This document shows positions 14,102 through 22,113 of a DNA stretch of 37,076 nt, in pieces. Location: contig CASXXK010000009.1 of assembly GCA_949480205.1 (NCBI GenBank), forward strand, positions 1-37,076, written 5' to 3'. The stretch is from an uncultured Candidatus Saccharibacteria bacterium (GTDB taxonomy: Bacteria; Patescibacteriota; Saccharimonadia; Saccharimonadales; Saccharimonadaceae). Under the pieces are notes generated by a model. The model did no database searches, was not told the origin of the DNA, and saw only the letters and a program-made list of their open reading frames with translations. Made by a program: the position numbers and the translations under genes. Within the stretch, counting starts at the first letter, position 1. Each line of letters begins with the position of its first letter.

Positions 14102-15685
14102 ATGGATAATGGTATGCAAGATACAAATATGACAACACCAACTTCACCGTTTGCGCCAGCGGATATTCCGGATATCAACAGCGTGCCAACATCTGGGGCG
14201 ATGCCTCCGATGAATGTGAGTATGTCTAGTGCTGGAACTACACCTGCACCTGTGCCAAATCCAGCCATTCCGGCAGCTGATTCTGTGCAAGCGATGCCTA
14301 CTGCTCCGACTCAGGCGCCAGTGGCAATGGATGTGAGCATGGCCGATATTCCAGAGCCGAAATTAGCGGTAGAGGAAGCGCCCAAAGATTTGACAGCTAA
14401 GCCGCCAGTGATTGAAAGTCAGATCCCGAAGGTGGGAGGCGCAAAACCACCGGTGGTGTCGAAACCTGTTGTTGAGGCGAAGAAGCCGGAGGCAAAATCG
14501 GTAGCGGGAACTGAAGCGAAGTCCAGTGAAAAGAAGCCTGCGCCGAAGGCGGCTACGAATCCAGCGGTGACCGATGTGGAGGTTGCGGCTACGAGTTTGC
14601 CAGCAAATAATTCTGTAGTGCCGAATGGAGTGACGATTGAGATTTTGTTGGATGAATGTTTGCGCCATAGTGCTTCGGACTTACATTTGCAAGCAGGATT
14701 GCCACCAGTTTTGCGTATAGACGGAGTTTTGCGACCGTTATCGACTTATCCGGCTTTGGATGATATGGCGATTCAGCAGTTGGTATTCTCGACTTTGGAT
14801 TCTAACCAAAAGATGATTTTGAAAAAAGATAAAGAATTTGACTATTCTTTTGCTTTTGGGGATTTAGCACGTTTTCGTGTTAACGCATTCTATGAAAAAG
14901 GGAATTTGGCGGCGGCTTTTCGTTTGATTCCAAATGTCATTCGTAGCATTGAGGACTTGGGCTTGCCTGGTGTAGTAGGGACTTTTGCCGACCATCCGAA
15001 TGGTTTGGTGTTGGTGACCGGTCCAACTGGTTCGGGTAAAACTACGACTCTGGCGGCTTTGGTAGACAAAATCAATTCCGAGAAGGCTGTACATATTATT
15101 ACGATTGAAGATCCGATTGAATTTACGCATCAGTCAAAACGTGCGGTAGTGGCGCAGCGTGAAGTACACTATGATACTTACAGTTTTGCGGCGGCGCTCC
15201 GGAGCATTCTGCGTGAAGACCCAGATGTGGTATTGATTGGTGAGATGCGTGACCTAGAGACGATTCAAGCGGCGATTACGGTGGCGGAGACGGGACACTT
15301 GGTGTTTGCGACTTTGCATACTAATAGCGCAGCGCAGAGTATTGATCGTATGATTGACGTGTTCCCGGCACATCAGCAACCGCAAGTGCGAGCACAGTTG
15401 GCGAACATCTTGGTGGGGATTTGTAGTCAAAGGTTGGTGCCAGCAATTGAGGGTGGACGCGTAGCAGTAACGGAGATTCTAGTAACGAATTCAGCAGTGC
15501 GTAGCATTATTCGTGAAGGTAAGACTCATCAGCTGGATATGACGATTCAGACTGGCATGAGTCAGGGAATGCAGACAATGGATCGGGAGTTAGCTAAGTT
15601 TGTGAAGAGCGGTGTGATTGCTTATGATGTAGCACGTGAGTATGCAGTAGACATGGCGGAGTTTGACCGGTTAGCAAGAGGTTAG
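14102..15685 (+). CDS. pilT: Type IV pilus retraction ATPase PilT with long N-terminal extension
   Basis: 527 aa, against about 350 for usual PilT. Residues 1-175 are low-complexity Pro/Ala/Lys/Ser/Thr (for example SKPVVEAKKPEAKSVAGTEA) and probably disordered. From about 178 (VTIEILLDECLRHSASDLHL) the normal PilT fold follows: GPTGSGKTTTLAALV (Walker A), EDPIEF, REDPDVVLIGEMRDLETI (Walker B/Asp box) and HLVFATLHTNSAAQSIDRMI (His box). PilT drives pilus depolymerisation for twitching and DNA uptake. The C-terminus lacks the usual AIRNPN-like end and finishes AEFDRLARG. The pilC start follows one base after the stop. The tail may tether the ATPase to other components, which is a guess. Confidence 0.9.
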   Translation: MDNGMQDTNMTTPTSPFAPADIPDINSVPTSGAMPPMNVSMSSAGTTPAPVPNPAIPAADSVQAMPTAPTQAPVAMDVSMADIPEPKLAVEEAPKDLTAKPPVIESQIPKVGGAKPPVVSKPVVEAKKPEAKSVAGTEAKSSEKKPAPKAATNPAVTDVEVAATSLPANNSVVPNGVTIEILLDECLRHSASDLHLQAGLPPVLRIDGVLRPLSTYPALDDMAIQQLVFSTLDSNQKMILKKDKEFDYSFAFGDLARFRVNAFYEKGNLAAAFRLIPNVIRSIEDLGLPGVVGTFADHPNGLVLVTGPTGSGKTTTLAALVDKINSEKAVHIITIEDPIEFTHQSKRAVVAQREVHYDTYSFAAALRSILREDPDVVLIGEMRDLETIQAAITVAETGHLVFATLHTNSAAQSIDRMIDVFPAHQQPQVRAQLANILVGICSQRLVPAIEGGRVAVTEILVTNSAVRSIIREGKTHQLDMTIQTGMSQGMQTMDRELAKFVKSGVIAYDVAREYAVDMAEFDRLARG

Positions 15686-15686
15686 C

Positions 15687-16895
15687 ATGAAGCGATATAA
15701 CTACAAAGCAAAGGACAAGAAAACTGGGCGCGTAGTTAGCGGTAGCGTGCAAGCTGATAATGAACGTGCGGCTGGTCGGATTTTGATTGACCAGGGGTAT
15801 TCGCCACAGAAAATCGTGGAAGAGCGTAAGGACGGCTGGTTGGCGCGGTTTCAGAACCGGGTAACTAGCAAGCAGCGTATTATCTTTACGCGGCAGTTTG
15901 CGACTTTGATTGGCGCTGGTTTGCCATTGCCAACTGCTTTGCGGATGGTGGCGGAACAGACTGAAGACAAGCCGACTAAGGCGATGATTGAGGACATTTT
16001 GGCGCAGGTGGAAGGCGGTAAGACTCTGCGTGAGGCTTTTGGAAGATATCCGCAAGTGTTTAATAAAGTTTATTTATCTTTGATTGCGGCGGGTGAAGCT
16101 TCGGGCACGTTGGATATATCATTGCAAAGATTGGCTGAACAGCAGGAAAAAGATGCTGCAATGATTTCTAAGATTCGGGGTGCGATGGTTTATCCAGCGA
16201 TTGTGCTGTTAGTGATTGTGGTAGTCATTATCTTTATGATGGTGGCGGTGGTGCCGCAAGTGGAAAGCCTTTACCGTGATTTGGGCGAAGAATTGCCGTG
16301 GATGACCAAGATTTTGGTGGGAGCGTCAAATTTTGTCGTGAATTACTGGTGGATGATTCTGGTTATTATCGGATTCCTGGTTTGGTTCTTCTTACAATTC
16401 CGCAAGACGGACGTGGGGAAGAAGTGGCTGGCGACGTTTAAGCTAAATGTGCCAGTGTTTAAGGGATTGTTTCTAAGGCTTTATAATGCACGGTTTGTGC
16501 GGACGGCACAAATGCTGCTTTCGGCGGGGGTGCCCATGTTGGAGGCGATGACGATTTCTGGCGAGGCAATGAACAACATTGTCTTGGAAGATCAAATTAC
16601 GCAAGCTGCGACGATGGTGCGTAGCGGTAAACCTTTAAGTGTAGCCTTGAAAGGACGAGATTATATCCTGCCGCTATTGCCGCAGATGTCGGCGACTGGT
16701 GAACAGTCAGGTAAAATTGACGAAATGTTGGGTAAGGCAGCGAAAGTCTATGAAGATGAGTTGGATGAGCGTATTGCGGCGATTAGCACGATGATTGAGC
16801 CGATTTTGATGGTGGCGTTGGCTTTGGTGGCTGCCGGAATTGTGGGAGCGGTATTGTTCCCGATTTATAGCTTGGTAAGTAAGATTGGTGTGTAA
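15687..16895 (+). CDS. pilC: Type IV pilus platform protein PilC
   Basis: 402 aa, typical for PilC/GspF, the inner-membrane platform on which PilB and PilT act. Two T2SSF domains: the first begins near ISKQRIIFTRQFATLIGAGLPL, the second near RFVRTAQMLLSAGVPMLEAM. Three membrane segments are seen (about 170-195, 213-236 and 368-395, the last with LMVALALVAAGIVGAVLFPI). PilC-specific PQMSATGEQSGKIDEML is present. It starts one base after the pilT stop. A new promoter for the prepilin follows. Confidence 0.93.
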   Translation: MKRYNYKAKDKKTGRVVSGSVQADNERAAGRILIDQGYSPQKIVEERKDGWLARFQNRVTSKQRIIFTRQFATLIGAGLPLPTALRMVAEQTEDKPTKAMIEDILAQVEGGKTLREAFGRYPQVFNKVYLSLIAAGEASGTLDISLQRLAEQQEKDAAMISKIRGAMVYPAIVLLVIVVVIIFMMVAVVPQVESLYRDLGEELPWMTKILVGASNFVVNYWWMILVIIGFLVWFFLQFRKTDVGKKWLATFKLNVPVFKGLFLRLYNARFVRTAQMLLSAGVPMLEAMTISGEAMNNIVLEDQITQAATMVRSGKPLSVALKGRDYILPLLPQMSATGEQSGKIDEMLGKAAKVYEDELDERIAAISTMIEPILMVALALVAAGIVGAVLFPIYSLVSKIGV

Positions 16896-16920
16896 AATTT
16901 GCTAGCAAGCATAAAAGGTA

Positions 16921-16929
16921 TGTTATAAT
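16921..16929 (+). promoter_or_regulatory. Extended -10 promoter of the prepilin gene
   Basis: TGT-TATAAT, with a possible TTGCTA 19 nt upstream. It gives a leader of about 40 nt with GGAAAGG before the ATG, unlike the leaderless neighbours: the major pilin can be transcribed separately at a high level. Confidence 0.6.
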
Positions 16930-16974
16930 AAAAGCAAAATTAAAATAGTTTATTCTAAAAAGGAAAGGATTAAT

Positions 16975-17574
16975 ATGATGTCAAATTCGCGAAAGACTAC
17001 ACGCAAAATGGGCACAGGTGATAAGGGTGGTTTTACTATCATTGAGGTGGTCTTGGTTTTAGCAATTGCTGGTTTGATTTTCTTGATGGTATTTATTGCT
17101 TTGCCGGCTTTGCAGCGGAGCCAACGTGATACTGAGCGGCGTACGGCTCTGGCAAATGTGGAGAGGGGCATTATGAATTATCAAAACAATAATAATGGTA
17201 AATTGCCAAACAGTGGCAAAGTGGATGCCGTGCCAGATGGTCAGTATGAACCAATGGATACGTGGGAATGTTCACGAACCAACCCGAATGCAGCGAAGTG
17301 CTTTATTCGTAATTATATGAATGGTGTTAATGCGACTGAGAACGAGTTCATTGATCCACAGGGTTGGGCTTATGGTTTGACGATTGATGATTTGGGTGAG
17401 TTGTCGGATGGTGAGTTCACTTTGTCGAATGAGGATTATGATGACTACATGGTATATATCATCAAGAAAGCTAAGTGCGATGGAGAAAAGGCAGTGTCAT
17501 CTAGGAATGCTCGTGACTACGTAGTGATGTATAAGCTAGAGGGTGCTGGCGTTTATTGCGAAGGCAGTAAGTAG
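16975..17574 (+). CDS. Type IV prepilin (major pilin candidate)
   Basis: 199 aa. A basic leader of about 19 residues (MMSNSRKTTRKMGTGDKGG) precedes the prepilin peptidase site G|FTIIEVVLVL; Glu at +5 and a 25-residue hydrophobic helix (to FIALPAL) are exactly as required. The globular domain has four cysteines (WECS, AKCF, AKCD, VYCE) that could form two disulfides, and the segment SRNARDYVVMYKLEGAGVYC at the C-terminus. The first two codons are both ATG (16975, 16978). It is processed by the PilD encoded downstream and polymerised by PilB/PilC. A 120-nt structured element follows 5 nt after the stop. Confidence 0.92.
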   Translation: MMSNSRKTTRKMGTGDKGGFTIIEVVLVLAIAGLIFLMVFIALPALQRSQRDTERRTALANVERGIMNYQNNNNGKLPNSGKVDAVPDGQYEPMDTWECSRTNPNAAKCFIRNYMNGVNATENEFIDPQGWAYGLTIDDLGELSDGEFTLSNEDYDDYMVYIIKKAKCDGEKAVSSRNARDYVVMYKLEGAGVYCEGSK

Positions 17575-17579
17575 ACTAA

Positions 17580-17700
17580 GGGCTTGTTCTCTCGGACTAT
17601 TGCGTTGTCAAGAGTTCCGCTTCGCAGGAGACGTACGTTAAGTACGTCTCCTTTGCGGTGCTCACTCTTTCCTAGCACTAGTTCCGAGATAACTAAGCCC
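17580..17700 (+). ncRNA. 120-nt structured element, copy C (after the prepilin gene)
   Basis: Pairings: GGGCTT/AAGCCC at the ends, CTCGGA/TCCGAG, AAGAGT/ACTCTT, and a long central hairpin whose arms GGAGACGTAC and GTACGTCTCC enclose GTTAA, with outer CGCA/TGCG. The order of stems and the unpaired conserved words match copies A and B. A short open frame over it (from 17584) is considered spurious. Confidence 0.6.
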
Positions 17701-17754
17701 AAAGCTGAGTCTAGTTTTTTATGGTGTAGAAAACTTGGCGTTCTTGGTAAGGTG

Positions 17755-17863
17755 GGTAATACGCTTTTTGGCGAGCACTGTGGCTTGATCACTGGGGCTG
17801 CGCCGGGCGCGATTCTTTAGATGAGCAGAGGCGCACCCGTGCGATGGCGAAAAGCGTATTACC
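17755..17863. ncRNA. 109-nt long-hairpin RNA candidate
   Basis: A perfect 14-bp outer stem (GGTAATACGCTTTT / AAAAGCGTATTACC) is followed by an internal loop carrying GGCGA on both sides, then GCAC/GTGC, then GGG-bulged C-TGCGCC paired with GGCGCA-CCC, and a loop of about 25 nt. It lies between copy C and the pilD promoter. No known RNA family is recognised and the strand is unknown; TTGGCG with TAATAC (16-nt spacing) could be a plus-strand promoter. Confidence 0.45.
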
Positions 17864-17881
17864 TGCTTCACTAGAAAGTTG

Positions 17882-17890
17882 TGATATAAT
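17882..17890 (+). promoter_or_regulatory. Extended -10, leaderless promoter of pilD
   Basis: TGA-TATAAT followed by 6 nt and ATG 17897. The in-frame ATG directly after the hexamer (17891) would overlap the transcription start, so 17897 is favoured. Confidence 0.65.
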
Positions 17891-17896
17891 ATGTTT

Positions 17897-18760
17897 ATGG
17901 TTGATACAGCGGTTACAATTGCAATTTTGGCGATGATGTTTGTGCTTGGTGCCGTGTTTGGCTCGTTTGCGTGCTGTCAGGCGTGGCGTTGGCGCTATCA
18001 TGCCGTAAAAAAGAAAGATCTAGGGCAGTGGTCAGTATGTATGCACTGCAAAAAACGCATCAAATGGTACGATAATATTCCGATTTTTTCGTGGCTGATA
18101 CTGCGAGGGAAGTGCCGCTATTGTCACAAGGAAATTGGTTGGGCAGATTTTTTGTCAGAAATTAGCTTGGCGGTAGCATTTTTAATGATGAGCTGGGCTT
18201 ATTTGTTGCCGATTTTGACGCAGTGGGATATTTTGGCGTTACATCCGGAGTTCTTGGCGGTACGTTTGGCGATTTTTGTGGTTATCTTGATTTTGTTAGT
18301 GGTATTGATGGTGCTGGCGGTCTATGATGCGAAATGGGGTGAATTACCAACGGTTTTGTTGATCTTGGCGATTATTATTGGTGCGATGGTATTTTTGCTA
18401 AAGATTTATGAAGTGCGGTTGATGGATGATGTTGACCTGCCTGGATTTTTGTGGAGTGCGCTAGGTGGTGTTTTGATTTTGTCGGGAACGTGTTTTGTAA
18501 TCTATAAAGCTTCGAAGGAGCGATTGATGGGCGGTGGGGACTGGCTTTTGGCTTTGTCTCTGGCGTTGGCGTTGTCGGATTGGTGGTTGGCATTATGGAC
18601 GATTTTCCTGGCGAATTTATTGGGGGATATAATTGCGCTTCCAAGCGCGTTGAAGCGTAAGGGGCATGTAGTACATTTTGGGCCGTTTTTGGTGGCGGCA
18701 TTTGTGATTGTGATGGTACTAGGGAATTGCTTGCCACTACTGATTAAAGTAGGGTTGTAA
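17897..18760 (+). CDS. pilD: Prepilin peptidase PilD (A24 family)
   Basis: 287 aa, multi-pass membrane aspartic protease that removes the prepilin leader and N-methylates the new Phe1. The N-terminal GAVFGSFACCQAWRWR, the zinc-type four-cysteine loop CMHCKKRIKWYDNIPIFSW ... CRYCHKEIG and the two catalytic Asp regions (YDAKWGELP and GGGDWLLALSLAL) are all present. About seven further membrane segments follow. Many A24 enzymes have the first Asp in DxxxxxIP; here the Ile is Leu. It is followed without a gap by the glycosyltransferase gene (stop 18758-18760, ATG 18761). Confidence 0.93.
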   Translation: MVDTAVTIAILAMMFVLGAVFGSFACCQAWRWRYHAVKKKDLGQWSVCMHCKKRIKWYDNIPIFSWLILRGKCRYCHKEIGWADFLSEISLAVAFLMMSWAYLLPILTQWDILALHPEFLAVRLAIFVVILILLVVLMVLAVYDAKWGELPTVLLILAIIIGAMVFLLKIYEVRLMDDVDLPGFLWSALGGVLILSGTCFVIYKASKERLMGGGDWLLALSLALALSDWWLALWTIFLANLLGDIIALPSALKRKGHVVHFGPFLVAAFVIVMVLGNCLPLLIKVGL

Positions 18761-20320
18761 ATGACGGCTACACCAAAGAACTTTGCTTTGAGCAAGAAGG
18801 CTGAGATTGTGCTGGCGGGCATATTGGCAGTGTTTTTGGTGGCGGTTTTGACGTTTAAGCTAGGAGAAGTGCCAGCTGGTTTGCACGTGGATGAAGCGGG
18901 AATGGCTTATGATGCGATGGCGCTGGCAAAAGACGGCATGGATCGATTTGGCTATCATAATCCAGTATATTTGATTAACTTTGGTGGTGGACAGAATGCC
19001 CTATATACTTATTTAGCTTCAATTGTGGTGCGGGTTTTTGGGTTTAGCATTTGGGCGATTCGAATTCCGGCTGTAGTGATGGCGTTGGTGGCAGCGGGGG
19101 TGCTTTATGCGTTGATGCGCCGTGCCAAAGGCAAGTTGGCGGCGCTGACAAGTTTAGCACTGATGGCGATTTTGCCGTTTGCGGTGATGCATGCGCGGTG
19201 GGGATTGGAATCATACTTGCTATTTCCGATGGTAATTTTGGCGGTGGCGGCCTTATGGTGGGCCTTGAATGAACATAAGATGTGGCAGTTTGTGCTTGCA
19301 GGGATTTTGTTGGGCGTTACGCTATATACTTACGCGGTTTCTTATGTGATTTTGCCGATATTCTTGGCAATTGTGATAATCTATGCGTTGGTGACGAAAC
19401 GTATGCGATGGATGGAACTTGTGGCGTTGGTTGTGCCACTGGGATTGCTGGCGTTGCCGTTAATGTTAATGTTGGCGGTTAATCAAGGTTGGTTGGGTGA
19501 AATTTCTACGCCGTTTTTCTCTGTACCTAAGATGTGGTTTTATCGGGGCGGGGAATTTAGCTTGTGGAATATCGGACAGAATCTGCACATTTTGGCAGTG
19601 ATTTTCGGTTGTGATTTCTTGCGTTACAATGCGAGTGCAAAGTTTGGTACGATGTACTACGTGAGTGTACCGTTGGTGGTTTTGGGAATTGGATTGATGG
19701 CGCGGCAGGTAGCCGTGTGGGCAAGGGGTGACAAAACTACGCAGAAAAAGACTAAGGGATTTTCTTTGGACGCAATGATGTTGGCGCTTTTGGTGGCAAG
19801 TTTTGGCTGTGCGATGATTATGGCGCAACCAAATATTAATAAAATCAATGCAATTTTTGTGCCGTTGATTTATGCTTTGGTAGTGGCGATCGTGTGGCTA
19901 TATCGCCGTTGGCGATGGAGTTTGATGGTACTTGGTATAATTTATGCAGTGGGATTTGGGTGCTTTGCGAAATGGTATTTTTGGGAATATCCGGTGGAGA
20001 CGAGAAACGAGGATTTGTTCGTGTCGATGGAAGGTCTGGCGGAGGCGTTGGATTTTGCTAAGACTAAGACCGATGGTGAGATTGTGGCGCAGGTAGCACC
20101 GCAGCAGCCATATATCTATGTTCTGCTAGCTGATGGGATTGAGGCGGAGGAGTTTCGGCGAGATAAGGTCGTAGAGAATAACGGCGTAGTGCGAGTGGGA
20201 CGATATAATTTTGTGATGAACCCCGAAGCTGAGGTTTTTGTGACCTTGGGTGAGTCGGAGAATTTGCAAGGATTACAACAAAAGCAGTTTGGGGATTTTG
20301 TGGTGTATTTTCGCGATTAA
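18761..20320 (+). CDS. GT39/ArnT-like membrane glycosyltransferase
   Basis: 519 aa with about 11-12 membrane helices in the first 430 residues. The first loop has GLHVDEAGMAYDAMALAKDG, with the acidic pair expected in PMT/ArnT-type enzymes that use polyprenyl-phosphate sugar donors, then LYTYLASIVVRVFGFSIWAIRIP, the family's conserved second loop/helix. A soluble C-terminal domain of about 90 residues (LAEALDFAKTKTDGEIVAQV and on) lies outside. It is co-transcribed with pilD, so pilin or another surface protein is a plausible target, which is an inference. The stop lies only 5 nt before the promoter of the Xer gene. Confidence 0.8.
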   Translation: MTATPKNFALSKKAEIVLAGILAVFLVAVLTFKLGEVPAGLHVDEAGMAYDAMALAKDGMDRFGYHNPVYLINFGGGQNALYTYLASIVVRVFGFSIWAIRIPAVVMALVAAGVLYALMRRAKGKLAALTSLALMAILPFAVMHARWGLESYLLFPMVILAVAALWWALNEHKMWQFVLAGILLGVTLYTYAVSYVILPIFLAIVIIYALVTKRMRWMELVALVVPLGLLALPLMLMLAVNQGWLGEISTPFFSVPKMWFYRGGEFSLWNIGQNLHILAVIFGCDFLRYNASAKFGTMYYVSVPLVVLGIGLMARQVAVWARGDKTTQKKTKGFSLDAMMLALLVASFGCAMIMAQPNINKINAIFVPLIYALVVAIVWLYRRWRWSLMVLGIIYAVGFGCFAKWYFWEYPVETRNEDLFVSMEGLAEALDFAKTKTDGEIVAQVAPQQPYIYVLLADGIEAEEFRRDKVVENNGVVRVGRYNFVMNPEAEVFVTLGESENLQGLQQKQFGDFVVYFRD

Positions 20321-20325
20321 TGGAG

Positions 20326-20334
20326 TGCTATAAT
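20326..20334 (+). promoter_or_regulatory. Extended -10, leaderless promoter of the Xer gene
   Basis: TGC-TATAAT followed by 6 nt and ATG 20341; an ATG at 20335 touches the hexamer. Confidence 0.65.
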
Positions 20335-20340
20335 ATGGTT

Positions 20341-21294
20341 ATGCAAGACGAATTATATGTGTCGGATTTGATTACAGATTACTTGGAGCATTTGGAGGTG
20401 GAACGCGGACGTTCGACGCGAACTTCGATTAATTACGAACGGTACCTGTTTCGGTTTCTGGACATAGCGGAGGAAATTGCGGGGAAGGATGGGGGTTTGA
20501 AGCCGGAGGATATTACACGGGAATTAGTGCGGAAATTCCGGTTGCAGTTGAACCGGATTCAGAATGAACAGGGTGAGGGGCTAAAACCAATTACGCAGGC
20601 TTACCATTTGATTGCTCTGCGCGGGTTTTTGAAGTATTTGGCGCAGCGTGAGATAAAATCGATGGATCCGAGTTTGATTGAACTGCCGCATATCGTACGG
20701 CCACAGGTGACTTTTTTGCATTTTGATGAGGTAGAGGCATTGTTGAAAGAGATTGATACGAGTACGGAAAGTGGCTTGAGGGATCGGGCAATTATTGAGC
20801 TGCTATTTTCAGGTGGATTGCGTGTGTCGGAATTGACAAAGCTAAATCGAGACTCGATTAATTTGCAGCGACGGGAATTTATCGTGCGGGGGAAGGGAAG
20901 CAAAGATCGTCCAGTCTTTATTTCGCCATCAGCGGCGGATTGGGTAGAGCAATATTTGAATGCGCGAACAGATACTTTGGCGCCACTCTTTTTGAGTAAT
21001 AGTAAGCGGACGCAGGCGGTGGATACAAGTGGCGATTATCGACGCTTGACGCCGCGTTCGGTGGAACGGATTGTGCAAAAGTATGCTAAGCTGGCTGGTA
21101 TCACCAAGCACGTGTCGCCACATACTTTGCGTCATAGTTTTGCGACGGATTTGTTAATGAATGGAGCGGATTTGCGCTCGGTGCAAACGATGTTGGGGCA
21201 TGCGGATATTTCCACCACGCAAATTTATACACATGTGACGGATCAGCATTTGAAAGAAGTGCATGATCGGTTTCATACGGAAACAACGGAATAG
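20341..21294 (+). CDS. xerD: Tyrosine recombinase XerC/XerD-like
   Basis: 317 aa from the ATG favoured by the leaderless promoter. SAM-like core-binding N-domain (residues 1-110, LYVSDLITDYLEHLEVERGRS) and C-terminal catalytic domain. Catalytic residues seen: Arg in FSGGLRVSELTKLN, Lys in VRGKGSKDRPVF, His-Arg in SPHTLRHSFATDLL, His in MLGHADISTTQIYTHV, with Tyr as the nucleophile. The size and motifs fit chromosomal XerC/D, which resolve dimers at dif with FtsK (encoded near the window start). Cassette C6 begins 4 nt after the stop, so a role in cassette movement should also be considered. A dif site was not found. Confidence 0.88.
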   Translation: MQDELYVSDLITDYLEHLEVERGRSTRTSINYERYLFRFLDIAEEIAGKDGGLKPEDITRELVRKFRLQLNRIQNEQGEGLKPITQAYHLIALRGFLKYLAQREIKSMDPSLIELPHIVRPQVTFLHFDEVEALLKEIDTSTESGLRDRAIIELLFSGGLRVSELTKLNRDSINLQRREFIVRGKGSKDRPVFISPSAADWVEQYLNARTDTLAPLFLSNSKRTQAVDTSGDYRRLTPRSVERIVQKYAKLAGITKHVSPHTLRHSFATDLLMNGADLRSVQTMLGHADISTTQIYTHVTDQHLKEVHDRFHTETTE

Positions 21295-21298
21295 CCTT

Positions 21299-21532
21299 CT
21301 ACATGTCTAATACAGTACTAAGGCAGCGGAGGGGGAGACCGTAGTAGCGATCACTTGGTCCACTAGATGCATTAACTACCGCTCCTGAGATAATTAGATG
21401 GTAGGCGCTGAGCGCAGTAGTTCCATCGTAGCGCATGCTAGAACCACGTAACGCCCACCAGTAACCATTAATACCAGCATGCCAGAATGTTGCGCTACTG
21501 ATATTGGCTAAAAGTATTAACCCGCTGCGCAC
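21299..21532 (-). repeat. Lectin-like cassette C6
   Basis: Minus strand: VRSGLILLANISSATFWHAG, then YWWALRGSSM, SAYHLIISGAV, SSGPSDRYYGLPLRC and LSTVLDM, TAG. Paired with C7, but the heads are 288 nt apart. Confidence 0.85.
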
Positions 21533-21580
21533 AAAAAAGAAGGTAACCTATTGCTCAATACTGAGCGCATCTACCTTCTA
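21533..21580 (-). terminator. Terminator of the 36-codon minus-strand ORF
   Basis: On the minus strand GAAGGTA ... TACCTTC encloses an inner GCTCA/TGAGC hairpin and is followed by TTTTTT directly before the head of cassette C6. Confidence 0.7.
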
Positions 21581-21584
21581 ATAG

Positions 21585-21695
21585 TTAGAGTGTATCGGGA
21601 AACTCATATGATGTCAATAATTTTGCAACTGTTTGCTCCTGTTTATTAGGCTGTGGCTTAAGGTTGATCGGTATAATAAAATGATAGTTGTTCAT
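21585..21695 (-). CDS. Small ORF, 36 aa, inside the cassette-unit spacer
   Basis: Minus-strand ATG frame MNNYHFIIPINLKPQPNKQE followed by 16 more residues ending in EFPDTL and TAA, then a convincing terminator. No ribosome binding site is clear. It may be a genuine micro-protein or the fragment of a larger lost gene. The surrounding 288 nt are much more A+T-rich than the neighbouring genes, like the VanZ-like gene, which hints at foreign origin. No family is recognised. Confidence 0.35.
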   Translation of the reverse strand: MNNYHFIIPINLKPQPNKQEQTVAKLLTSYEFPDTL

Positions 21696-21788
21696 ATTGG
21701 CGTTTAGTTTAGCATATTTAAATATAAATTACCAAGCACAAGCATGATAAAACTACAAAATTATATCATAGAACAGAGATAAATTTGA

Positions 21789-21819
21789 ATTGAACTAGTA
21801 ACGCAGTTACTAGTTCAAT
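21789..21819. repeat. Palindrome abutting the cassette C7 head
   Basis: ATTGAACTAGTAAC and GTTACTAGTTCAAT (14-bp perfect stem, 3-nt loop) end one base before the C7 head. It shares the core AACTAGTAA / TTACTAGTT with the palindrome at 6067-6101; the flanking stem bases differ between the copies but remain paired. Confidence 0.8.
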
Positions 21820-21820
21820 C

Positions 21821-22030
21821 GTGCGCAGCGGATGGACTGGGCCAGATGGCGGCAAATATTGGCATGCTGGGCAACGAGGACATTGGCAATCATCACGGAC
21901 ATTCTCTACGGTTACACACGCTTATGCGCTACATTATGGTGCTAATGGCGTATACGCTTCACATGACACTTATCGCTTTTATGCTTTCCCCCTCCGCTGC
22001 CTTAGTACTGTATTAGACATAGTGAGATGA
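21821..22030 (+). repeat. Lectin-like cassette C7
   Basis: VRSGWTGPDGGKYWHAGQRG, then HWQSSRTFST, HAYALHYGANG, ASHDTYRFYAFPLRC and LSTVLDI; the terminal ATG is ATA here and the frame ends at TGA two codons on. Confidence 0.85.
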
Positions 22031-22086
22031 GGAAGGTGCCTTGCTGGGTTATTTGGCGGGGTATTTTTTATTTTGGTAAATTATAG

Positions 22087-22092
22087 TATAAT
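22087..22092 (+). promoter_or_regulatory. -10 element of the ndk promoter
   Basis: TATAAT about 22 nt before the ndk ATG, leaving a short leader that contains the AAAGGAG ribosome binding site. Confidence 0.5.
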
Positions 22093-22113
22093 TAGGAAAA
22101 GAAAAGGAGTTTT

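Noticed and set aside
17584-17820. 78-residue frame after the prepilin gene
   Set aside because: It lies entirely over the 120-nt element and the 109-nt hairpin, has no ribosome binding site, and its sequence is explained by the structured elements.
17755-17863. Small SRP (4.5S) RNA
   Set aside because: Length and rod shape fit, but the conserved GGAA apical loop with AGCAG opposite is missing.
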